Shown here one piece after another: positions 1 to 4,797 of a stretch of 5,760 bases of DNA. The notes under the pieces are model-generated. The model ran no database searches and was not told the DNA's origin. It saw nothing but the letters and a program-made list of their open reading frames with translations. Made by a program: the position numbers and the translations under genes. Position 1 is the stretch's first letter; the number at the start of each line of letters is the position of its first letter. This stretch comes from SIG636 sp045535465 (GTDB taxonomy: Bacteria; Bacillota; Clostridia; Oscillospirales; CAG-382), in assembly GCA_045535465.1 (NCBI GenBank), contig JAZSLS010000074.1, forward strand, positions 1 to 5,760, written 5' to 3'.

Positions 1-374
1 GGAAGCGTGTCCAAAAGCTCCATACGAATAAAGATGTGCCAGGAATATCCGTCAGGCTGGGGTACAACCTTATGGTCCTCGTAGCTTACTACGTTGGTAC
101 AACCTCGAAATTCGGAAAGCAGCTTAAACTCGTTTACAATATTTGTAACTTGATCCTTAAATATTCTGGAAATGCTGTCCTTATCATAACCGTCCTCAAC
201 GTAAATACGATATTCATCGTTGGAGGAAGGTATAGTTATAACTTTAAGGGCAGAATAATACTCGCCGCCGCCAACATCGTCAGTTTTGCAAATTTTATAC
301 ACTTTACTGAAGCCGCCTGTTCCGATGGGGTCACCAACTATTTTCCAACCGTTAAACAACTCGTTCTCGTACAT
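1..374 (-). CDS. Hanks-type Ser/Thr protein kinase, N-terminal lobe (3' end cut by window edge)
   Basis: This would phosphorylate Ser/Thr residues of partner proteins in the cytoplasm; the substrates are unknown. Only 124 complete codons are visible. Seen: a glycine-rich loop IGTGGFSKVY at residues 17-26 (the third loop glycine is Ser), the ATP-binding lysine in ALKV (K44), a plausible helix-C glutamate in IVNEFKLLSEF (E82), and the strand 5/hinge segment IFIRMELLDTL at 114-124. The catalytic loop (HRD) and DFG motifs lie beyond the edge. From memory, the long, acidic stretch between K44 and E82 and the phrases SYEDHKVV and IRMELL match a family of clostridial kinases distinct from PrkC/PknB. 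The ATG at 374-372 follows a GAGGTGAGG ribosome binding site at 8 nt. The gene has its own promoter (425-453). The kinase fold is near certain; whether it has a membrane segment or extra C-terminal domains cannot be seen. Confidence 0.92.
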   Translation of the reverse strand, partial: MYENELFNGWKIVGDPIGTGGFSKVYKICKTDDVGGGEYYSALKVITIPSSNDEYRIYVEDGYDKDSISRIFKDQVTNIVNEFKLLSEFRGCTNVVSYEDHKVVPQPDGYSWHIFIRMELLDTL

Positions 375-424
375 AAAACTATCCTCACCTCAAAAATTCT
401 TAAAATACTCCACGTTTTCCTATA

Positions 425-453
425 ATTATACATTAATGGAAATAAATTGTCAA
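425..453 (-). promoter_or_regulatory. Sigma-A promoter of the kinase gene
   Basis: On the minus strand, TTGACA (453-448) and TATAAT (430-425) are separated by exactly 17 nt, so both hexamers are full consensus. Transcription should begin near 418, giving a leader of about 44 nt that contains the kinase ribosome binding site. The sequence upstream of the -35 box is AT-rich (454-469) and then meets a 12-bp palindrome (470-481). Confidence 0.85.
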
Positions 454-469
454 TATATTATATGTATAT

Positions 470-481
470 AAACCTAGGTTT
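470..481. repeat. Perfect 12-bp palindrome AAACCTAGGTTT, candidate operator
   Basis: The 12 bases equal their own reverse complement. The site lies 16 nt upstream of the -35 hexamer of the kinase promoter and about 90 nt past the DUF1963 stop codon. Position and symmetry suit an upstream activator or repressor site; no regulator is identified, and the function is inference. Confidence 0.4.
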
Positions 482-571
482 GCACCAATCATTTACAAGA
501 ATTTAATTTTCATCAAGACGCAAAAAACGCCGGGCCATTTTACAAAAAAAGCATCAGCGTTTTCGAAAAAA

Positions 572-1114
572 TCAGCTATATTCCTCAACGTAAACAACGT
601 GTTCGAAGCTGCTTGACCTTTCCTCAAAAAGAAAATAGGCAAAGCCATCCATAGCGCCAAGGAACCCCATAGGAGCATCCAACGGGTCGTACTGCAAAAA
701 CACCCTTGGTTTTTCACCTCCGTATTGCCAATCGGCAGGTGTGCCCAAAAGCTTGTTGCCTTCGGCAGCCTCATCGGTTAAAAAGAAATTCATTGTCCAG
801 CTTTGGGTGAAAAGCTCATCTGCCTCACCGTTAAAGTTATCAACCACAGTATCCGGCTTACCGTCGTAATAGAGAACACGCGCCTTGTAGGGAGCTGTGC
901 CTATATCAAGAAAGACGTAAATATAACCGCTATGAGGTAACACCCCTTCCCTGTCAAACGGCGCTATATCGGAACACCGTAGCTGGCAAAAGAATATTTC
1001 ACTGTCGTAGAAATCGTTAATCCACGCACCGGGAATAGCAGGGTCTCCAAAAAACCTGCTTGCTCCGTAGTCGTAGCCTTTTACCGCTTTGTTCACTTTT
1101 ATACCGATAGCCAT
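572..1114 (-). CDS. DUF1963 / YwqG-like protein (180 aa)
   Basis: Probably a soluble cytoplasmic protein of the DUF1963 (YwqG) family, whose biochemical role I do not know. Family-like signs: FGDPAIP near 22-28, the strand pattern IFFCQLRCSDI at 40-50 (family form roughly FLAQI..sdI), LPHSGYIYVFLD at 59-70, YYDG at 82-85, KLLGTPADWQ at 121-130, VFLQYDPLDAP at 138-148, and a final GFAYFLFEE strand at 157-165. There is no signal peptide or membrane segment. A TTG at 1138 would lengthen the frame by eight residues, but the ATG at 1114 is preferred because AAAGGGG lies 8 nt upstream, and the predicted transcription start (near 1131) lies inside the longer version. It has its own promoter. It lies upstream of the kinase gene on the same strand, 197 bp away, so limited read-through is possible. 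The family call rests on motif memory. Confidence 0.75.
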   Translation of the reverse strand: MAIGIKVNKAVKGYDYGASRFFGDPAIPGAWINDFYDSEIFFCQLRCSDIAPFDREGVLPHSGYIYVFLDIGTAPYKARVLYYDGKPDTVVDNFNGEADELFTQSWTMNFFLTDEAAEGNKLLGTPADWQYGGEKPRVFLQYDPLDAPMGFLGAMDGFAYFLFEERSSSFEHVVYVEEYS

Positions 1115-1122
1115 TACATCAA

Positions 1123-1129
1123 CCCCTTT
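1123..1129 (-). promoter_or_regulatory. Ribosome binding site that sets the DUF1963 start
   Basis: AAAGGGG stands 8 nt before the ATG at 1114. It would lie inside the coding region if the upstream TTG at 1138 were used, so it argues for the shorter 180-residue protein. Confidence 0.65.
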
Positions 1130-1137
1130 CGCTTTCA

Positions 1138-1167
1138 ATTATAGCAAAAAGCACCTGCCCTATGCAA
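1138..1167 (-). promoter_or_regulatory. Promoter of the DUF1963 gene, extended -10 type
   Basis: On the minus strand, TATAAT (1143-1138) is preceded by TGC, which gives an extended -10 element. TTGCAT (1167-1162) stands 18 nt upstream as a fair -35 box. The predicted start near 1131 leaves a very short leader of about 17 nt. The spacer and the -35 box fall within an inverted repeat (1144-1178). Confidence 0.7.
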
Positions 1168-1178
1168 GTGTTTTTTGC
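1144..1178. repeat. Inverted repeat over the DUF1963 promoter
   Basis: GCAAAAAGCAC (1144-1154) pairs with GTGTTTTTTGC (1168-1178) over 11 bp with one G-T pair. Inside it TGC (1156-1158) can pair with GCA (1164-1166). It covers the -35 box and spacer of the minus-strand promoter and stops one base short of the -10. It could be an operator. It could also act as a weak terminator for plus-strand transcripts, although no plus-strand gene lies upstream within the window. Confidence 0.45.
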
Positions 1179-1303
1179 CTTTTATACGGGCGATATAAAT
1201 ATTCCAAGTTTTGGAGGAAAAAAGGTAAATACAACAAACGCCGCCGCAACAAGGCATAGGACTAAAACGGCAATGAGAGGTTTGCAAGATGCATTTATAG
1301 GTG

Positions 1304-1332
1304 TTGAAAAACGGTGAAAGGCGTGGTACAAT
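1304..1332 (+). promoter_or_regulatory. Sigma-A promoter of the membrane-protein gene
   Basis: TTGAAA (1304-1309) and TACAAT (1327-1332) are 17 nt apart, one mismatch each from consensus. The predicted start near 1339 places the ribosome binding site AAGGAGG (1346-1352) 7 nt before the ATG at 1360, so the leader is about 20 nt. Confidence 0.8.
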
Positions 1333-1359
1333 GAAGTATAACTTTAAGGAGGTTTAATT

Positions 1360-1866
1360 ATGGATAGCAATACGAATAATATTGATACAAAGGAAAAATT
1401 TTCCGAACAAAAACCTTCGGAGAACGGCAAAAAGCTCAAGAAAAGGAAAGTAGTAATAATCTGTCTTGCGGCTGTTTTCGTTTGCGTTTCGGCGATTGTT
1501 ACCATTGCGGCAATACGGCAAGATGCCCAAACGGCAATAATATATTATGAAATGAATGATGAAAAGACGTCATATCAGTTAAACCGAGAAGAGTCGGACA
1601 AAGTGAAAGAAATTTTGCTTAGAAAACGCCGAGAGTATAATGGTTATGTTCCAAGATGCTTTGGGAGTTACAATATTTATGTTATTGTAGGTGATACGAA
1701 GATTTATCTTTCCGGAGATGAGTGCAACGTAGCGTTGGAATGCGATGCATCCGATAATCTTAATGCGTATAACAATGATAAGTTTAACAGCTTTAACGTG
1801 AGTGATGAAGATTTTGAGTACATTAAGTCGCTCTACGAAAGCCACTTAGATTCAATGCCTTGGTGA
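1360..1866 (+). CDS. Unrecognised single-pass membrane-anchored protein (168 aa)
   Basis: I do not recognise this family. Layout seen: a hydrophilic cytoplasmic tail (1-23), a basic cluster KKLKKRK (24-30) that should stay inside, one membrane segment of about 22 residues (31-52), then about 115 residues outside. The outer part is acidic toward its end, has mixed strand and helix character (IYVIVGDTKIYLSGDE at 106-121; a charged helix at 78-92) and contains three cysteines (100, 122, 128), two of which could form a disulfide. There is no lipobox or signal-peptidase-like site, so a permanently anchored N-in/C-out topology is inferred. The ATG has a textbook AAGGAGG at 7 nt. It is the only plus-strand gene here and is flanked by its own promoter and a strong terminator, so it is expressed alone. 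An outside sensor or envelope-associated role is possible but unsupported. Confidence 0.8.
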   Translation: MDSNTNNIDTKEKFSEQKPSENGKKLKKRKVVIICLAAVFVCVSAIVTIAAIRQDAQTAIIYYEMNDEKTSYQLNREESDKVKEILLRKRREYNGYVPRCFGSYNIYVIVGDTKIYLSGDECNVALECDASDNLNAYNNDKFNSFNVSDEDFEYIKSLYESHLDSMPW

Positions 1867-1924
1867 TGACGTTTTTTCAACGCCTTATGACTTTTTAAGT
1901 GGTTTACGGCGGTTAAAAAGTTAA

Positions 1925-1960
1925 AAAGACCTTGGAGGTTTTATCGCTTCCAAGGTCTTT
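1925..1960. terminator. Strong intrinsic terminator, probably bidirectional
   Basis: AAAGACCTTGGA (1925-1936) pairs perfectly over 12 bp with 1949-1960; G-T and G-C pairs extend this to 14 bp around an 8-nt loop. On the plus strand it ends in TTTGTTTG and closes the 168-aa gene, 58 nt after its stop. On the minus strand it is followed by a better T-tract (CTTTTTAACTTTTTAA), so it could also stop transcripts that pass tRNA-Pro. Confidence 0.9.
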
Positions 1961-2030
1961 GTTTGCTTGAATGAGAGGGCACGTATTGCTTGTTGTTGAT
2001 ATTCGCAAAGACGGCACACCTGACAGCTAC

Positions 2031-2064
2031 AAAACAAAAAAGGAGACTCCGAAGGACCTCCTTT
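2031..2064 (-). terminator. Intrinsic terminator of tRNA-Pro
   Basis: On the minus strand AAAGGAG (2064-2058) pairs with CTCCTTT (2045-2039). The tip is a C-TTCG-G tetraloop, with wobble pairs and one mismatch between. The hairpin runs into TTTTTTGTTTTG. It starts 3 nt after the tRNA CCA end. Confidence 0.85.
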
Positions 2065-2067
2065 ATT

Positions 2068-2144
2068 TGGTCTGAGTGGCGGGACTTGAACCCACGGCCT
2101 CTACCACCCCAAGGTAGCGCGCTACCAAACTGCGCCACACCCAG
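2068..2144 (-). tRNA. trnP: tRNA-Pro (anticodon GGG)
   Basis: The 77-nt cloverleaf is complete. Acceptor CTGGGTG pairs with CACTCAG (one G-U), the anticodon stem CTACC/GGTAG holds loop TTGGGGT with anticodon GGG and the G37 expected in proline tRNAs, and the T arm contains GGTTCAAGTC. CCA is encoded in the gene. It reads CCC/CCU codons. It has its own consensus promoter (2173-2201) and a terminator directly behind it. Confidence 0.97.
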
Positions 2145-2172
2145 AAATCGCAATCTGTCGACTGCGAGAGGT

Positions 2173-2201
2173 ATTATACCACTTTATACTATAATTGTCA
2201 A
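2173..2201 (-). promoter_or_regulatory. Consensus promoter of tRNA-Pro with upstream A-tract
   Basis: TTGACA (2201-2196) and TATAAT (2178-2173) are both perfect, with a 17-nt spacer ending in GTGG. Directly upstream, 2217-2202 reads AAAAGCAAAAAAGGTA, an A-rich stretch placed where an UP element would bind the RNA polymerase alpha subunit. The -10 box lies inside the 11-base palindrome GGTATAATACC. The predicted start is near 2166, about 22 nt before the tRNA. Confidence 0.9.
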
Positions 2202-2234
2202 TACCTTTTTTGCTTTTATTTTACAATTATTTTT

Positions 2235-4043
2235 TTAACCCAAAGCTATGCCGCTACCAAGGGGATATACCACCTTGGCGGGGTCAAACTTACCGTTTTC
2301 GTCCATCTCGGGAAGGTCTATGGTAAGCTTACCGCAGCAACGTGCTTTGCCAAGAACCACCTCAAAGGCTGCGGGGATATTTACACCGTATGCAAGAGTG
2401 GAGTGGATATCCTTAACTACGGCACCGGGAACACCCTTAGAGCAGTAGCAAAGGAGAAGACCGTCCACGTTGCGGTAAAGAACAGCGTCGTAAGGCATAA
2501 ACGCGCTTATAACAACAACCTTTTTACCTACGGACTTAGCATACTCGCAAACAGCCTTTGGGAAAGCTATGTACCAATTGCTATGCGCCATATTAGGCTC
2601 GGTTTCAGTAAGAAGGAGAATGTTATCCGCAGAGTCGATAGCCGCCTTGGCTTCGTCATCCAGTTCCTTCTTGTTAGCGTAAACGTAGGTGGAATAATCC
2701 ATATCGCCAAGCTTGCCCTCTTCCTTAAGTCTGCCAAGGGTAAGCTGGAATGCGTTAACCTTATTGGCGTAGCCTGCAAACAGCAAGGTTTTTTTGCCTT
2801 CGGTTGTTATGGGAAGAACGCCGTTATTATTAAGAACGGTAACGCCTTCTGCAGCAATAAGCCTTTCGGCGGTGCGGTTTTCCTCACAGCCCACAACGGA
2901 AAGCGCATTACTTACTGCGGTATCAACGTCAACTGCGGGAGCGTCAAACAAGCCAAGCTCCTTCTTTAAAGTGAGAACACGCATAACGGACTCGTCTATT
3001 CTGGACATAGGAATTCTGCCATCTTCAACAGCGGCAACTATGTTATCTATAAGTGCAACAAGCTTAGGCTCATCCTTAAGAGAACGAAGAGCAGTGCACA
3101 TAAGAAGTATATCAACGCCTGCGTTAATTGCAAGGATGTTTGCAAGCTCGGAGCCAACGTGGCTGGAAACGCCCTGCATTTGCATAGAGTCGGTTATAAG
3201 AACGCCCTTAAAGCCAAGCTCGTCTCTGAGAATATCCGTAAGAAAACGCTTGGAAAGGGTTGCGGAAATAGGAATTTCCTTCTTATCCTGCTTGGACATA
3301 AGCATAGTAGGCTCGATATTAGGGAACTGAATGTGGCCGCACATTACCATCTTACAGCCGTTGTCGATAGCATCCTTGAAAGGAACTATCTCAAAATTCA
3401 TAAGCTCATCATAAGTAACGTCAATGCAAGGCAAACCAATATGAGAGTCAACGCTTGCGTTACCGTGGCCGGGAAAATGCTTAACCGTAGCGGCAACACC
3501 TGCATCCTGCAAGCCCTTTGCCATAGCCGTACCGTACTTTGCGGTAAGGTTTTGGTCAGAAGAGAAGGAGCGCACGTTGATAACGGGGTTGTTGGGGTTA
3601 TTGTTGATATCCACAGAAGGAGCAAAGTCAACGTTAATGCCGACAGCAGCAAGCTCCTTACCCGTTATAAGACCTGCGGTGTATGCGTGCTCCGCGCTAT
3701 CGGTAGCGGCAACGGCCATATTACCGGGGAGAGAGCAGCCGTTGCTCATTCTAACAACTCTGCCACCCTCTTGGTCAACGCCTATAAGCATAGGTATATC
3801 GTTTTCTATACAAGACTGAAATGCGTGGTTAAGACGAGTAATTTGCTCAGTAGACTCAAAGTTCTCGGCAAAAAGGATAACGTTACCAAGCTTGTTACGC
3901 TGAATCATACCCTTCACTTCGTCAGACATAACCGTATAGTCGGACTGTTTATCCTCGTCACTGTTTTGCCATTTTCTGAAGTCAAACATAAGCATCTGAC
4001 CGATTTTTTCTCTAAGGCTTAATCTTTTAAGAATGTTTTCCAT
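2235..4043 (-). CDS. nagZ: Glycoside hydrolase family 3 beta-N-acetylglucosaminidase NagZ (602 aa)
   Basis: NagZ removes terminal beta-linked GlcNAc from muropeptides or chitin-type sugars. The GH3 TIM barrel (about 1-365) carries GVDQEGGRV (88-96) and NVRSF (156-160). It also carries the NagZ signature KHFPGHG (188-194) followed by DSH (199-201), in which the Asp-His pair acts as general acid/base and separates NagZ from ordinary GH3 beta-glucosidases. The likely nucleophile is Asp285 in LITDSMQMQGV. A second alpha/beta domain (about 385-602) makes it a two-domain Gram-positive-type enzyme. No signal peptide, lipobox or membrane segment is visible, so it should act in the cytoplasm. The ATG at 4043 has GGAGG 5 nt upstream; a TTG at 4055 would overlap that site. 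Its promoter lies at 4079-4107. No terminator follows before the tRNA-Pro promoter. No sugar transporter, kinase or etherase neighbours it in this window, so the substrate is inferred from family alone. Confidence 0.93.
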   Translation of the reverse strand: MENILKRLSLREKIGQMLMFDFRKWQNSDEDKQSDYTVMSDEVKGMIQRNKLGNVILFAENFESTEQITRLNHAFQSCIENDIPMLIGVDQEGGRVVRMSNGCSLPGNMAVAATDSAEHAYTAGLITGKELAAVGINVDFAPSVDINNNPNNPVINVRSFSSDQNLTAKYGTAMAKGLQDAGVAATVKHFPGHGNASVDSHIGLPCIDVTYDELMNFEIVPFKDAIDNGCKMVMCGHIQFPNIEPTMLMSKQDKKEIPISATLSKRFLTDILRDELGFKGVLITDSMQMQGVSSHVGSELANILAINAGVDILLMCTALRSLKDEPKLVALIDNIVAAVEDGRIPMSRIDESVMRVLTLKKELGLFDAPAVDVDTAVSNALSVVGCEENRTAERLIAAEGVTVLNNNGVLPITTEGKKTLLFAGYANKVNAFQLTLGRLKEEGKLGDMDYSTYVYANKKELDDEAKAAIDSADNILLLTETEPNMAHSNWYIAFPKAVCEYAKSVGKKVVVISAFMPYDAVLYRNVDGLLLCYCSKGVPGAVVKDIHSTLAYGVNIPAAFEVVLGKARCCGKLTIDLPEMDENGKFDPAKVVYPLGSGIALG

Positions 4044-4048
4044 TTTAT

Positions 4049-4053
4049 CCTCC
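4049..4053 (-). promoter_or_regulatory. Ribosome binding site that sets the nagZ start
   Basis: GGAGG lies 5 nt before the ATG at 4043. An in-frame TTG at 4055 is inconsistent with it, because the site would then be coding and nothing comparable lies further upstream at the right distance. Confidence 0.8.
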
Positions 4054-4078
4054 AAATAAACCCTTTTTCTTCATTGTA

Positions 4079-4107
4079 ATTCTAACACGCTACGTCCTTA
4101 AAGTCAA
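4079..4107 (-). promoter_or_regulatory. Sigma-A promoter of nagZ
   Basis: TTGACT (4107-4102) and TAGAAT (4084-4079) are 17 nt apart, one mismatch each. The -35 box begins only 3 nt after the GNAT stop codon, so the promoter fills the gap between the two genes. The predicted start near 4072 gives a leader of about 30 nt. No hairpin separates GNAT from nagZ, so GNAT transcripts can also continue into nagZ. Confidence 0.8.
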
Positions 4108-4110
4108 TAC

Positions 4111-4581
4111 TTACAAAAACTTTTCCATAGTTATTCGTTGCGGAGTAAAGCCCAGTGCCCTATAAAACTCCATAGCACCCTCGTTAAGACACCACACATT
4201 AAGAGTAACGTTATAGCAATCCTCCTCTTTTGCCAGTGCCAGCGAAGCGTTGCAAAGCATTGTGCCGATATGCTTACCTCTGTGGTTTTCATCAACGCAA
4301 ATATCGTCTATATAAAGGCTTTTGTTGTTTACAAGGACGTGGTTATCCACGCTTTCCTTAAAAACGCAAAAGGCGTGCCCGCAAACCAAGCCCTTATCGT
4401 CCACGGCAACAAAGACCGGAGTTTTGATATCGGTTATTATCTCCGACAACTCCTCCTCGGTATACTTGGAAGCGCCTCCCTTGAAAATATCGGGTCTGCC
4501 CTTATGGTGAACCTCCGCCACCTGATAAAGCAAGGACATTATGCCCTTTATATCGCCTTTTTCTGCTTTTCTTACAAACAC
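4111..4581 (-). CDS. GNAT-family N-acetyltransferase (156 aa)
   Basis: It transfers an acetyl group from acetyl-CoA to an amine on an unknown substrate (small molecule or protein), in the cytoplasm. GNAT order seen: IRKAE-like strand 1 (FVRKAEKGDIKGIMSLL, 2-18), strands around 55-75, LYIDDICVDENHRG (89-102) forming strand 4, and the acetyl-CoA loop RGKHIG (101-106, pattern R-G-x-x-I-G). After helix 3 comes VTLNVWCLNEGAMEFYRALGF (125-145), the standard motif B with the family's N..A..FY..LGF. The length is typical for a one-domain GNAT. The start is GTG, 7 nt after AAGGAGG (4595-4589); no in-frame ATG lies close by. No promoter is visible, so it probably relies on read-through from tRNA-Lys. 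Overall layout resembles N-terminal-Ala or small-amine acetyltransferases, but the substrate cannot be told. Confidence 0.9.
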   Translation of the reverse strand: MFVRKAEKGDIKGIMSLLYQVAEVHHKGRPDIFKGGASKYTEEELSEIITDIKTPVFVAVDDKGLVCGHAFCVFKESVDNHVLVNNKSLYIDDICVDENHRGKHIGTMLCNASLALAKEEDCYNVTLNVWCLNEGAMEFYRALGFTPQRITMEKFL

Positions 4582-4588
4582 AAAAACC

Positions 4589-4595
4589 CCTCCTT
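4589..4595 (-). promoter_or_regulatory. Ribosome binding site supporting the GTG start of the GNAT gene
   Basis: AAGGAGG is a full Shine-Dalgarno match spaced 7 nt from the GTG at 4581. It decides the start in the absence of a nearby ATG. Confidence 0.75.
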
Positions 4596-4611
4596 ATTTT
4601 GCCTGTAAAGC

Positions 4612-4647
4612 ACAAACAGCCCTGCAACTTAATGCAAGGCTGTTTGT
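4612..4647 (-). terminator. Hairpin directly behind tRNA-Lys, terminator or attenuator
   Basis: Arms 4612-4626 and 4633-4647 pair over 15 bp with one wobble around a 6-nt loop. The hairpin begins at the very next base after the tRNA CCA. The tract that follows on the minus strand is weak (GTGCTTTACAGG), so termination may be partial and let transcription into the GNAT gene. It may also help define the tRNA 3' end. Confidence 0.7.
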
Positions 4648-4723
4648 TGGTGATCCATCGGAGAATCGAACTCCGGACACCATGATTAAAAGTCATGTGC
4701 TCTACCGGCTGAGCTAATGGATC
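4648..4723 (-). tRNA. trnK: tRNA-Lys (anticodon UUU)
   Basis: The 76-nt cloverleaf is complete. Acceptor GATCCAT pairs with ATGGATC, discriminator A precedes an encoded CCA, the D arm has AGCTCAGCCGGTAGAGC, and the anticodon stem CATGA/TCATG holds loop CTTTTAA with anticodon TTT. The T arm has GGAGTTCGATTCTCC. Its promoter is at 4752-4780, and a hairpin abuts the 3' end. Confidence 0.97.
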
Positions 4724-4751
4724 ATTTTGGCAGTTTTAATGCCGCCAAAAA

Positions 4752-4780
4752 AGAATACCACAAATTGTAATAATTGTCAA
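4752..4780 (-). promoter_or_regulatory. Promoter of tRNA-Lys with upstream A-tract
   Basis: TTGACA (4780-4775) and TATTCT (4757-4752) are 17 nt apart; the spacer again ends in GTGG. Upstream, 4799-4781 is nearly all A (AAAGCAAAAAAACTA next to the -35) and overlaps the lexA stop codon. The start should lie near 4745, about 22 nt before the tRNA. Confidence 0.85.
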
Positions 4781-4797
4781 TAGTTTTTTTGCTTTTT

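Noticed and set aside
36..425. A 129-codon plus-strand frame opposite the kinase gene.
   Set aside because: The minus strand encodes clear kinase motifs with promoter and ribosome binding site; the plus frame is antisense noise.
522..563. Possible DUF1963 terminator: AAAACGC and GCGTTTT (minus strand) followed by TT.
   Set aside because: A 7-bp, mostly A-T stem with a 26-nt loop is too weak to call a terminator.
1273..1317. A 14-codon plus-strand ATG frame before the membrane-protein gene.
   Set aside because: No ribosome binding site, and it overlaps the promoter of the next gene, so it would not be in that transcript.
1190..1338. A minus-strand open frame of about 49 codons with a hydrophobic stretch that could look like the tail of a membrane protein.
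   Set aside because: It has no ATG or ribosome binding site (only a bare TTG), and it runs antisense across the clear promoter and leader of the 1360-1866 gene. It may be chance.
2170..2180. The 11-base palindrome GGTATTATACC over the tRNA-Pro -10 box as an operator.
   Set aside because: Much of the symmetry comes from the TATAAT sequence itself; the evidence for a regulator site is thin.
3159..4022. A long plus-strand frame (287 codons) inside nagZ, and similar plus frames in lexA and the GNAT gene.
   Set aside because: They are antisense shadows of well-supported genes and carry no family motifs, promoters or ribosome binding sites.
4725..4750. Inverted repeat TTTTGGC/GCCAAAA just upstream of tRNA-Lys, considered as a lexA terminator.
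   Set aside because: On the minus strand no T-tract follows, and the repeat lies in the predicted tRNA-Lys leader, after the promoter.
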